Assembly: GCF_000427965.1 (NCBI RefSeq) | Contig: NZ_KE386610.1 | Location: 2,114 to 36,027, forward strand | Reading direction: 5' to 3' | DNA: 33,914 nucleotides | Origin: Olivibacter sitiensis DSM 17696 | Lineage (GTDB): Bacteria > Bacteroidota > Bacteroidia > Sphingobacteriales > Sphingobacteriaceae | Shown here: piece after piece, positions 14,202 to 21,740 of the stretch | How positions within the stretch are numbered: the stretch's first letter is position 1 | Layout: each line of letters starts with the position of its first letter | Position numbers and translations under genes: made by a program | Notes under the pieces: generated by a model | Told to the model about the DNA's origin: nothing | Database searches by the model: none | The model's input: the letters and a program-made list of their open reading frames with translations, nothing else

Positions 14202-15269
14202 TTACCCATAATTCTCAATCGCCTGATGCAATTGGTTCCTATAGCCGTATATTTCATCCAAGCTATTCAACAAGATCTTCTCTCCCGCATCTTTCCCATT
14301 GTGAAACAATTCGAGGTACTTCTTTTGGGTATTAAAATGCAACCTACATATTGGCTTTCTATTGTTGTTGTCCAGCAGCACCCCAAAATAAGATTGCGTA
14401 TCCCGGCAGGAAATGCGCTCGACAGGGATTTTCTCCCGTGAGACAGCCTTCACGATATGAAAGCCCTCCAGTTCCTCTTCCGTGGTCACGATCTTTGGGA
14501 GATCATTGTTCTCATCGATGGGGTTGATCTTGCCTTCTTCTGGCTTCTCGATCTTATCGTTGATATGCAATGCCGATTTTAAGCGGTCGTTGATGGACTC
14601 ATTTATGGAGAGCATCAGCGCCTTTTTGGCATATTCTTTAAAGGCCACCATCCGATTGGCCGTTAATGGCTTGTCAAAAAATCGGTTGACCAAGAGCTTG
14701 ACCATCTCATCAGACGGACTATCCACTTCCTTTTCAAATTCCTTCCTGATAGCCTTGATGTACTTCAATGCTTCTGCCGAATCGAGGATGCTTTCGAGGT
14801 TGTAACTACTCTTGGTGAAGCTTTCGAGTACCTTGATGGAGTTGTCCTTCAAGTCCTCTATGTTAATGGTCAAAAAAGGTTTTTCATCCATGATGTTGGG
14901 TTTCTCCAGATCTGTATAGAAATTGTAGATCAGCCCATTGGTGAGCACGCCAAACCTTGCCTTGGACACGTGATAATAGCGATGCAGCTGGGAATTGTGC
15001 GCATCGGCATTTTCCTTCCAGTGCTTGCACTCGATAATCAATATGGGTTCACCATTTTTGCGGATGACATAATCCACCTTTTCGCCCTTTTTTGTACCTA
15101 TGTCCGAAATAAATTCGGGGATTACTTCCGTAGGATTAAAGATATCATATCCCAATATCTGGATAAAAGGCAATACAAAAGCATTTTTGGTGGCTTCCTC
15201 CGTATTGATCTGATCTTTCAGCCCGATGACCCGCTGATGGAGTTGCTCTAGTTTAAGTTTGATATCCAT
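14202..15269 (-). CDS. HsdR N-terminal-like (PD-(D/E)XK) nuclease-fold protein
   Basis: The 355-residue protein starts with a helical segment and TEEATKNAFVLPFIQILGYD, the opening of the type I restriction HsdR N-terminal family (HSDR_N_2). Next comes GEKVDYVIRKNGEPILIIECKHW, which supplies the Asp and the E-x-K of a PD-(D/E)XK site, then YYHVSKARFGVLTNGLIYNFYTD. There is no helicase domain and no hsdM or hsdS nearby, so it is not a classical type I enzyme. The C-terminal ~80 residues form a separate beta-rich module (FGVLLDNNNRKPICRLHFNT). It is the first gene of the operon and carries the shared palindrome in its promoter. Confidence 0.82.
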   Translation of the reverse strand: MDIKLKLEQLHQRVIGLKDQINTEEATKNAFVLPFIQILGYDIFNPTEVIPEFISDIGTKKGEKVDYVIRKNGEPILIIECKHWKENADAHNSQLHRYYHVSKARFGVLTNGLIYNFYTDLEKPNIMDEKPFLTINIEDLKDNSIKVLESFTKSSYNLESILDSAEALKYIKAIRKEFEKEVDSPSDEMVKLLVNRFFDKPLTANRMVAFKEYAKKALMLSINESINDRLKSALHINDKIEKPEEGKINPIDENNDLPKIVTTEEELEGFHIVKAVSREKIPVERISCRDTQSYFGVLLDNNNRKPICRLHFNTQKKYLELFHNGKDAGEKILLNSLDEIYGYRNQLHQAIENYG

Positions 15270-15294
15270 GGCTATTTTTCAATGTTTTACGTAA

Positions 15295-15339
15295 CAAAAA
15301 TAGCCAAGCCACCGCCACCATCCTTACGGGAAACCGTAA
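15295..15339 (-). promoter_or_regulatory. Promoter of the six-gene operon with the shared palindrome
   Basis: On the minus strand TATTTTTG (complement of 15295-15302) fits TAnnTTTG, 26 bp before the ATG at 15269. TTACGG-GAAA-CCGTAA (15324-15339), a perfect inverted repeat identical to the one at 9116-9131, covers or abuts the expected -33 position. The few bases to its left (CCATCC versus CCATTCC) are also alike at the two sites. It lies between this operon and divergent higBA. Confidence 0.6.
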
Positions 15340-15387
15340 AGCCGTATTTATTTCAAAAAATCCATGATGAAATATTTACACACCGCG

Positions 15388-15427
15388 CAAAATGTTACCA
15401 AAACGGTAACATTTTGTATATATTTGC
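15388..15427 (+). promoter_or_regulatory. higBA operator and -7 element
   Basis: CAAAATGTTACC (15388-15399) and GGTAACATTTTG (15405-15416) are a perfect 12-bp inverted repeat around AAAAC, a typical operator for the HigA helix-turn-helix dimer. TAtaTTTG follows at 15419-15426 and the higB ATG is at 15430. If this is the real -7 box, the start codon would lie at or even slightly before the transcription start, so the exact promoter is uncertain. Confidence 0.7.
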
Positions 15428-15429
15428 AC

Positions 15430-15747
15430 ATGCGGATCATCGCGGTAAAGACATTGAAAAATTACTGGGAGAAGTTTCCCCAAGTGGAGCAAGCCTTGCT
15501 ATCTTGGTATGAAGAGACAAGCACCACAGATTGGGCCAATCCTAATGAGCTAAAAGCGCAATATCGCAATGCCTCCGTACTGACTGACAAAAGAGTGATT
15601 TTTAATATCCATGGTAATGCATATAGATTAATAGTGGACATCGAGTACCGACTAAAGATTGTATTCATCGTTTGGTTTGGTACACATAAGGAGTATGACA
15701 AAATAGATGCAAAACAAGTGAGTTATGTTAAAACCGATAAGAAATGA
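15430..15747 (+). CDS. higB: HigB-type toxin (ribosome-dependent mRNA interferase family)
   Basis: The start at 15430 (MRIIAVKTLKNYWEKFP) matches HigB family N termini; a longer in-frame reading from 15364 would cross the operator. The 105-residue RelE-fold protein has NELKAQYRNASVL, KRVIFNIHGNAYRLIVDIEY and KIVFIVWFGTHKEYDKID, all hallmarks of the HigB_toxin family. It would cleave mRNA on the ribosome when free of HigA. It overlaps higA by 23 nt and has the toxin-first order usual for hig. Confidence 0.92.
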   Translation: MRIIAVKTLKNYWEKFPQVEQALLSWYEETSTTDWANPNELKAQYRNASVLTDKRVIFNIHGNAYRLIVDIEYRLKIVFIVWFGTHKEYDKIDAKQVSYVKTDKK

Positions 15748-16084
15748 GCAGCAGTATGAAGAAGCCCTTTTGCGGGTTTATACATTGATGCAGAAAGACA
15801 TAAAACCAGATTCCAAAACCTCTGACGAACTGGAGATTCTTTCCATGCTGATTAAGGCCTATGAAAACGAGCACTATCCCGTTCCTCAACCGAACCCGTT
15901 GGAAGCCATCAAGTTCAGGTTGGAACAGATGAACATGTCTGAAGCGGACCTATCAGAAATATTGGGCCACAGATCCAGAAAATCCGAAATCCTATCCGGA
16001 AAGAGAAAACTGAGCTTGGCCATGATCCGTAAGCTCACCGAAAAACTGCACATCCCGGCAGAAGTGCTTATTCAGGCATATTAA
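15725..16084 (+). CDS. higA: HigA-type antitoxin, XRE-family helix-turn-helix protein
   Basis: The 119-residue protein has a helical N-terminal half (EEALLRVYTLMQKD) and a C-terminal Xre-type helix-turn-helix: IKFRLEQMNMSEADLSEILG, HRSRKSEILSGKRKLSLAMIRKL, HIPAEVLIQ. It neutralises HigB and should bind the palindrome at 15388-15416. Its ATG lies inside higB, so translation is coupled. Confidence 0.92.
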   Translation: MLKPIRNEQQYEEALLRVYTLMQKDIKPDSKTSDELEILSMLIKAYENEHYPVPQPNPLEAIKFRLEQMNMSEADLSEILGHRSRKSEILSGKRKLSLAMIRKLTEKLHIPAEVLIQAY

Positions 16085-16119
16085 GATAATGGCGGCGTTG
16101 TGAGACAAATACTTAAAAG

Positions 16120-16782
16120 CTAGATAATCCCGATATCTTTGCAATAGGCTATCAGCTGCCCGTTATTGGAAACACCAAGCATTTCCCGCATTAGGTTGAG
16201 TCGCTTTTCCACGCTGCTTAAGCTGGACGGTCTGATATTCCGCTCTTGCAGGTAAACCGGGAAGTTTTTCTGCGGTATGCCTTCTACCAATAGCTCGATG
16301 ATGGCGAGATCCAACGTACTGAACTCATAGGTGTTTCTTTGCTGACCAGCCTTTTTGATATCCGGGGATATATAGCACTTCCCTTGGTAAACTACCTGAA
16401 TGGCCTGAGACAAATGTTCGGCGTCACGCCGGGCCTTGCGCACAAAACCATCGATGGCACATTCGCGGAAAAGACGGTCTACCTCGTCCGGCCTACCCTC
16501 GGCCGAAAATACGATGACTTTCAGTTCTGGCTGCACGGCCTTTGCCTCCCTCGCCAGTTCCTCGCCACCAGAGATGCGTTGAGGTTGATCCTCTTCAAAG
16601 GACAGGTCGGTGATCAGTAGGTCATAGGGCTGCCCCTGCTTTAACGCACTTTTTATCCACGTAAGTGCATCATCACAGTAGAATACGTATTTGGGGTCGG
16701 CAATGCCCAGTCTTTCGAGCGTGATACGCAAGGACATATTGGCAGCTTCTTGGTCTTCGGCAATCAGTACTTTCTTGAACAT
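16120..16782 (-). CDS. NarL/LuxR-type response regulator
   Basis: The 220-residue protein has an N-terminal receiver (VLIAEDQEA acidic pocket, LLITDLSF with the phospho-acceptor Asp at about 59, VIVFSAEG, and FVRKARR with the conserved Lys). The C-terminal helix-turn-helix (about 150-215) includes STLDLAIIELLVEG, IPQKNFPVYLQ and SSVEKRLNLMREMLG, a diverged LuxR/GerE type. It is the DNA-binding output of the kinase encoded immediately upstream (10-bp gap). It is a candidate for binding the palindrome shared by several promoters here, though nothing in the sequence proves it. Confidence 0.9.
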   Translation of the reverse strand: MFKKVLIAEDQEAANMSLRITLERLGIADPKYVFYCDDALTWIKSALKQGQPYDLLITDLSFEEDQPQRISGGEELAREAKAVQPELKVIVFSAEGRPDEVDRLFRECAIDGFVRKARRDAEHLSQAIQVVYQGKCYISPDIKKAGQQRNTYEFSTLDLAIIELLVEGIPQKNFPVYLQERNIRPSSLSSVEKRLNLMREMLGVSNNGQLIAYCKDIGII

Positions 16783-16792
16783 CTTTTTTAGT

Positions 16793-18460
16793 TTAAGACA
16801 ATGGGAATGAAATCTGAATTTTCAGTCCTTTTCCCTCCTCGCTGTCAAAAGTAATATGCCCACCGAGGCTTTCAATACGGTTTCCCGTATTCCGAAGCCC
16901 ATTGCCATACCGGAATGTTTCTGACAAACCTACACCATTGTCACTGTAGTGGATATATAGATGACCATCTCGTTGCTCAAACTTGACCACCACCAGACTG
17001 GCGCGGCTGTGTTTGCGCATATTGACCATCAATTCCCGCAGGATATGCTCTATTTCACTTTGGGTCTGCTCGGGCACATGTCCCCATACCTGACAGTCGT
17101 TGCCTGCAGGAACAATCTCCCTTGAATGGGATTGAAATGAATAGAGCAATTTGGCTATTTTCTGGCCGAAATCCGGCTGATCCGATGGCAGTCCTTCTTG
17201 TTCATAGGAAATATCACGGGACTTTTCATACATATATTCCAGTCGGTCTAATATATCCTCCCTATTGATATCCTCTTTATATTCTATCTCAGACATAACT
17301 TGGTACAATCCGTTGGCCACCACATCGTGTACTTTCTTGGAGGTTTTGAGCTTATGTTCCTTGATGCGGTTCTGCGCTTCCACCTCCAGACGTTGCTTGC
17401 GCCGCTTGTACCAATAAAAACCACTTACCGAAGCAAGCAAGGTCAACGCGATAACCATAGTGACCCGTATGCGCTGCTTATTGACCTCGTTCTGCAACCG
17501 TAAATTGTCCGCCTTGTTTTTTTCCACTTCATAGCGGATGAGCGCAAACTGGTTCTTGGCCGCACTGCGCGCCAGCTGCACGCTATCGCTCAGCTGTTGG
17601 TAGGTATCGAAATAGGATTTGACGGAATCAGGAGGACTGAGTTTGATTAAAAATTGTAGTGCTCCAATTTGGTCATCAGCGCTATTAAGTTTTTGGCCCA
17701 TTTCATACCATTGACGGGCATAAAACAAGGCTGAATCAGTTTGTTTTTCTGCGTAGTAATCAGCAAGATGAGCATAACTTGAATTTTGACCCCAAAGGTC
17801 ATTTTCGTTTTTGCGAATATTTAAAGCTTTTAGGAGATCACGTCTAGGATCAAACGTAGTTTTTTGGCGCCATTGTGCAGCAGCAACATTAGTCAAAGCA
17901 CGAGCATATTCCCTTTGATTTTTACTGCCTTTCCTTAGAATTAGTCGATATATAGCTAATGCTTTATCATAATTTCCATTTTGCTGATAGGCTCTAGCTT
18001 TGTTATTTAGATAGATTCGAGTATCCAAAGAATCATCTGAGAATTGAATTGCTGAATCATAAAATTCTATGGCTTTTTCATATTGGCCAAGCCTAAAAGA
18101 AGCTATACCTAAATTGTTCAAATTGGCCTTTAAGTATGTGCGATGTTCAGTATTATGCTCGCTCAAATAGGTCTTTGCCTGAATTGAGGTTTCAATACCA
18201 CCAAAATAATCGCTATTATCGGTTTGCGTGATAGCCATCTGAATTAAGCAGTTTGCCGCATTTAAACTATCTCGAAGTTCAATGAACACGTCTTTAGCTT
18301 TGTCGAAATAAAAAAAACTGCTATCCACCTTCCCTTGATCTAGGTAGTCAAACGCTCGATCATAATATAGATTTGACACCCCTGAACTTGTCTTAACACT
18401 ATCTCGATACGAACAAGAAAAAAAGAATAGAAGTAAAATGTATATAATCCGATCTTTCAA
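16793..18460 (-). CDS. TPR-containing sensor histidine kinase, lipoprotein-type leader
   Basis: The 555-residue protein starts MKDRIIYILLLFFFSCSYRD, a signal with a lipobox Cys. About residues 30-295 are tetratricopeptide repeats (for example RLGQYEKAIEFYDSAIQF, NGNYDKALAIYRLILRKG). A coiled segment follows, then one membrane helix (about 342-360). The dimerisation helix KKVHDVVANGLYQVM places the phospho-acceptor His near 378. The HATPase domain has ELMVNMRKHS, YSDNGVGL and GNGLRNTGNRIESLGG. This is the common Bacteroidetes LuxR-partner kinase. The signal sensed by the extracytoplasmic TPRs is unknown. Together with the response regulator it sits inside the defence island. Confidence 0.92.
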   Translation of the reverse strand: MKDRIIYILLLFFFSCSYRDSVKTSSGVSNLYYDRAFDYLDQGKVDSSFFYFDKAKDVFIELRDSLNAANCLIQMAITQTDNSDYFGGIETSIQAKTYLSEHNTEHRTYLKANLNNLGIASFRLGQYEKAIEFYDSAIQFSDDSLDTRIYLNNKARAYQQNGNYDKALAIYRLILRKGSKNQREYARALTNVAAAQWRQKTTFDPRRDLLKALNIRKNENDLWGQNSSYAHLADYYAEKQTDSALFYARQWYEMGQKLNSADDQIGALQFLIKLSPPDSVKSYFDTYQQLSDSVQLARSAAKNQFALIRYEVEKNKADNLRLQNEVNKQRIRVTMVIALTLLASVSGFYWYKRRKQRLEVEAQNRIKEHKLKTSKKVHDVVANGLYQVMSEIEYKEDINREDILDRLEYMYEKSRDISYEQEGLPSDQPDFGQKIAKLLYSFQSHSREIVPAGNDCQVWGHVPEQTQSEIEHILRELMVNMRKHSRASLVVVKFEQRDGHLYIHYSDNGVGLSETFRYGNGLRNTGNRIESLGGHITFDSEEGKGLKIQISFPLS

Positions 18461-18555
18461 TTAAATTCTGTTTTGATCCGAATTTAGCAAAAAAATGGAG
18501 AGTATTTAGCAAAAAAAATGCTAGGCATTTTCACCTAGCATTTTGAATCCGTTTT

Positions 18556-18729
18556 TTAGTTTTGTCCAGGCCTGGGTGGACGTGTTTGCCCCGTATCCCC
18601 ACCTGGATTTACACCACCATCATCACTATTGGTTGTAACGGTAGTACCATTATTGTTCGACAAATGACCGTTATCCTTACCCTTTGGGCATGCCAAGCCC
18701 ATTAATACGGCAAATATAATATGCCACAT
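18556..18729 (-). CDS. 57-residue secreted low-complexity peptide
   Basis: The product begins MWHIIFAVLMGLACPKGKDN, a short hydrophobic leader with a Cys that could be lipidated. The rest is a 35-residue Asn/Thr/Gly/Pro-rich tail (NNNGTTVTTNSDDGG, TGQTRPPRPGQN). No domain is recognised. It lies 95 bp upstream of the kinase gene on the same strand. Such peptides are common beside TPR-kinases in Bacteroidetes, but a role as ligand or lipoprotein partner is guesswork. Confidence 0.5.
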   Translation of the reverse strand: MWHIIFAVLMGLACPKGKDNGHLSNNNGTTVTTNSDDGGVNPGGDTGQTRPPRPGQN

Positions 18730-19101
18730 TTTTCAAAAAATTTAAAAGTTAAAAAGAATTGTAGGTCCCCGCACACCATGTGCGGGGCTTGCTACATTGC
18801 TTTTCAGAAGGCCTTCTGAATTTTTTGGGAAGTGGTGAGATTCCATCGCGGGAGCTGATAACTGCTTCCCAAACCGGCTACCAACCACCGCGACTTCTTC
18901 TCGTTTTGGAAATCGTTTCTTACATTTGGTTTTAGATTATTGTACCGCAGCTCGAATTGATTTCTGATACAAACATAGAAACGCATAAACAGCTATAAAT
19001 CAAAATACTCCAATATTTCCAATAAATCCGATACTATTCCGATTTTTCCAGTATAATTCCGTGAAATCGACATGATAAAGTTGTAAATGGGTATATAAAT
19101 C
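18730..19101. other. Gene-poor stretch with two strong hairpins
   Basis: CCCCGCACA-CCA-TGTGCGGGG (18767-18787), flanked by GTAG and CTAC that extend the stem beyond an internal loop, is followed 15 bp later by the perfect palindrome TTCAGAAGG-CCTTCTGAA (18803-18820) and six T. Read on the plus strand this looks like a small structured RNA with an intrinsic terminator, but I see no good promoter for it. The remainder is AT-rich. A 60-codon minus-strand reading frame here has no support. Confidence 0.4.
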
Positions 19102-19146
19102 TTTACGGGATTCCGTAAATTCCGATGGGTAAGGAGATTAATTTTG
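19102..19146 (+). promoter_or_regulatory. Promoter of the 19-kb membrane protein with a variant palindrome
   Basis: TTTACGG-GATT-CCGTAAA (19102-19119) is a perfect 7-bp inverted repeat of the same family as those at 9116 and 15324. TAatTTTG at 19139-19146 fits the -7 element, which puts the palindrome over the -33 position. The ATG at 19153 is six bases past the -7 element, so the mRNA is probably leaderless. The TTG at 19144 is part of the promoter and is not a convincing start. Confidence 0.6.
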
Positions 19147-19152
19147 AAGCCG

Positions 19153-20142
19153 ATGACACCTGATAAGTTTAGAGAGGCAATAATAGTTGCCTATAACGAG
19201 AATACGCCCGAAGGATTGGAACAACCATCACCGGGAGATTTGAAGAGATTTTTCCTATCGCTATTGGCCGAAGGATTGTCCAAAGAGGATACCGAGACTT
19301 TAACGAAATTTTTCAATCCCATTAACCAATATCCCGACCTAGAAACTGGCATCAAGCGCTATGAACTGGACAAGTTAAAACCGTTAAGAAAGTTTATAAT
19401 CGGTGAGACCGAGCAGCCCCGTGAAATTATCGTAAAGTTGCTGGCTATATTGATCGATTTCAAGCCTCGACCATATAGTAAATGGAAAGAGGAATGCCAG
19501 ATTATCCCCAAAGAGAATGATGAACTGAATCAATCCAAACAAAAATCAGATGTTTCTTCAAGCATTGTCTTCATAACAATAGAAGATGAACCTCTTGACG
19601 CACAAAAAATGCAAAACAGGGAAACCGAAATCCGAGAACGAGACAACACAACGGAAACTAAGGCAAAAATAGATGGGCAAGCTGTCGACCAATCCGCCAC
19701 CGTCAACATCACGAACACAAAGAAAACGCTACCAAATATCTATATAGAAATATTGAAGTCTAGATACAGAATAATCATTACCTATTCTTTGGGTATCCTA
19801 GTAGCCTGTAGCGGCTTGTTCTTCTATTTTCAGAAATCGAATAAGGGCTGCATGATCTGGACAGGCTATCAATATGAACGTACCTCTTGTGACAAACAGT
19901 CTGGCAAGCCGCCCATAGTGACCTATAATGACAGTTTGTATAAGCAAATGACAAGAATAGAAGATCCTAATACTCTTACGAAAAACGATATTGGAAGCAC
20001 CTGGTATGCAATCATACAGAAAGATAGCTTGGAATTCTATACTTCACCGGGATATCATCCGCTAAACCCGAATAAAAAGCTGAAACCGCTCACAGAGTAC
20101 ATCCTAAACAAGTACGTGAAGGAAAGCAAAAGCAAACTATAA
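19153..20142 (+). CDS. Single-pass membrane protein of unknown function
   Basis: The 329-residue product has a soluble N-terminal domain of about 115 residues: MTPDKFREAIIVAYNEN, SPGDLKRFFLSLLAEGLS, LKPLRKFIIGETEQPREIIV. A hydrophilic linker follows, then one membrane helix (IIITYSLGILVACSGLFFYF, near residue 215), then about 95 residues outside the membrane containing two Cys (GCMIWTGYQYERTSCDKQ). The topology is that of a signal transducer or anchor with a cytoplasmic helical domain. I do not recognise a family. It shares the palindromic promoter element with the six-gene operon, the VapBC-like pair and the tracrRNA. Confidence 0.75.
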   Translation: MTPDKFREAIIVAYNENTPEGLEQPSPGDLKRFFLSLLAEGLSKEDTETLTKFFNPINQYPDLETGIKRYELDKLKPLRKFIIGETEQPREIIVKLLAILIDFKPRPYSKWKEECQIIPKENDELNQSKQKSDVSSSIVFITIEDEPLDAQKMQNRETEIRERDNTTETKAKIDGQAVDQSATVNITNTKKTLPNIYIEILKSRYRIIITYSLGILVACSGLFFYFQKSNKGCMIWTGYQYERTSCDKQSGKPPIVTYNDSLYKQMTRIEDPNTLTKNDIGSTWYAIIQKDSLEFYTSPGYHPLNPNKKLKPLTEYILNKYVKESKSKL

Positions 20143-20220
20143 TTATTTGCCTGTAACATCAATAGTATGGAAATTAGAATAGATGTATAATATAGTGGTT
20201 AAAGGAAAGCTGGATCCAAT

Positions 20221-20306
20221 GTGTATAATTGATTCGACACCTTAATCAAAAAAGTGTATTTTATATTCGACACAAATAGATTATTTTTGTCGAATATAAA
20301 ATACAC
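20221..20306 (+). promoter_or_regulatory. Long inverted repeat enclosing the promoter of the AAA ATPase gene
   Basis: The arms 20254-20272 and 20288-20306 are perfectly complementary over 19 bp (GTGTATTTTATATTCGACA and its complement) and enclose TAttTTTG (20282-20289), a -7 element. The right arm ends two bases before the ATG. A third, imperfect copy of the left arm lies at 20221-20240 (GTGTATAATTGATTCGACAC). This is consistent with an autoregulated promoter and three half-sites for a dimeric repressor; the mRNA 5' end would also carry part of the right arm. Confidence 0.65.
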
Positions 20307-20308
20307 AT

Positions 20309-21508
20309 ATGGAAAGCCTGTTTTACTATAATGACGTTATGGCGGCCAATATCGGCTTGGATTTCAAACGCGCCCTATATGATGCCATTGACTGGGATCA
20401 AAAGATGATTGCCATAAGTGGTGCTAGAGGGGTTGGCAAAACCACGTTGATGCTCCAGAGACAAATAACGGCCATCGGCCTGGGCAGTCATTCACTGTAT
20501 GTATCCATGGATCATCCGTATTTTTATAACCATAACCTATTTGACCTGACAGATGAGTTTTACAAAATGGGCGGACGTTTTCTGTTCATAGATGAGGTGC
20601 ATAAATACGGTCAATGGTCAAGGGAATTAAAAGTGATGTACGATGTTTTTCCACAACTGAAAGTCGTGTTTTCCGCCTCTTCTGCTTTGGATATTTATCG
20701 TGGAGAGGCCGATTTGAGCAGGAGAGTATTCACTTATTCACTACCTGGCATGTCTTTCAGGGAGTTTCTTTCCTTTAAAAATAAATGGAGCAGCACTATT
20801 TTTTCGCTGGATGATGTACTGGAAAAACACCGTCAGCTGACAAATACGATGGTTGCCAACCAGGAATTACAGGTGCTTCCCTTATTTAAGGAATATCTCA
20901 AAAATGGCTATTATCCGTTCTCGGTCAATCAGCAGAAAGAAGATTATGTCATCAGGCTTAATCAGGTCATCAATACCATTTTGGATACGGATATGGCATA
21001 TGCAGACGGTTATACACCTGCCACGGCCATAAAGTTGAAGAAATTGCTGGCTGTACTTGCCGAGTCTGTACCTTTCCAACCCAATGTGGCGGAACTGGCC
21101 AGAAAACTAGGAATCAGTCGGGATAGCATTTACCAATACCTGAAATACTTAGAAAAGGCCCTGCTCATTACATCCCTGCATGCCAAGGGAAAGGGGATTT
21201 CATTGTTGCAAAAACCAGAAAAAATCTATCTGGAAAACACCAATCTGGCCTATGCCATAACAACTGAACCTGATATGGGAAATATCAGGGAAACGTTTGT
21301 GCTGAACCAACTCGTGAATAGCAAATATGAAGTCTATTACCCCAAAGAAGGTGATTTCATGATCGAAGATAAGGTAGTGGAAGTTGGGGGACGCCAGAAA
21401 AAAGGAAAACAAATAGCTTCGATTGACAAAGGATATATTGCAGCCGATGATATTCTTACGGGAGCAGGCAATAAGATACCGCTCTGGTTGTTTGGCTTCT
21501 TGTATTGA
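20309..21508 (+). CDS. AAA ATPase with DUF4143 C-terminal domain
   Basis: The 399-residue protein has Walker A (GARGVGKTT, about 38-46), Walker B (FLFIDE, 91-96) and a sensor-like stretch (VVFSASSALDI), then a DUF4143-type part with NVAELARKLGISRDSIYQYLKYLEKALLI, a winged-helix, and KIYLENTNLAYAI. Near the end EDKVVEVGGRQKKGKQ resembles the (D)-E-x-K core of a PD-(D/E)XK-like fold. This is the widespread 'ATP-binding protein DUF4143' family, common in accessory regions; its function is not established, with defence or DNA handling suggested. It is monocistronic. Confidence 0.88.
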   Translation: MESLFYYNDVMAANIGLDFKRALYDAIDWDQKMIAISGARGVGKTTLMLQRQITAIGLGSHSLYVSMDHPYFYNHNLFDLTDEFYKMGGRFLFIDEVHKYGQWSRELKVMYDVFPQLKVVFSASSALDIYRGEADLSRRVFTYSLPGMSFREFLSFKNKWSSTIFSLDDVLEKHRQLTNTMVANQELQVLPLFKEYLKNGYYPFSVNQQKEDYVIRLNQVINTILDTDMAYADGYTPATAIKLKKLLAVLAESVPFQPNVAELARKLGISRDSIYQYLKYLEKALLITSLHAKGKGISLLQKPEKIYLENTNLAYAITTEPDMGNIRETFVLNQLVNSKYEVYYPKEGDFMIEDKVVEVGGRQKKGKQIASIDKGYIAADDILTGAGNKIPLWLFGFLY

Positions 21509-21740
21509 TGCCCATCTTTAAGACCCAGCTTTAACTCGATGATCTTCGGTTATTGCATCGCAGAAGGCTTTGAAACAGATCAGAGACGCGGCTAATAGGG
21601 TGTATTGATGGCAGTTCAAACAGAAAAGTTTCATTCTTCCGCAAAAACTGGCTATATTTACACCCGTTGATGCAAGAGACTGGTTTTGCCGCTGGTCTGT
21701 TCGGCCTTTTATAAATGTTGTTGTCCTTGATTTTTTAGTG

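Noticed and set aside
14202-15269. A type I restriction-modification system
   Set aside because: Only an HsdR N-terminal-like domain is present; there is no helicase domain, HsdM or HsdS.
16875-16890. ATACGG-TTTC-CCGTAT as a fifth operator site
   Set aside because: It lies inside the kinase gene, encoding the conserved GNRIE motif, and is far from any start; coding constraint explains it.
18804-18986. 60-codon minus-strand reading frame
   Set aside because: No ribosome-binding site, no domain, and its end overlaps the strong palindrome and T-run.
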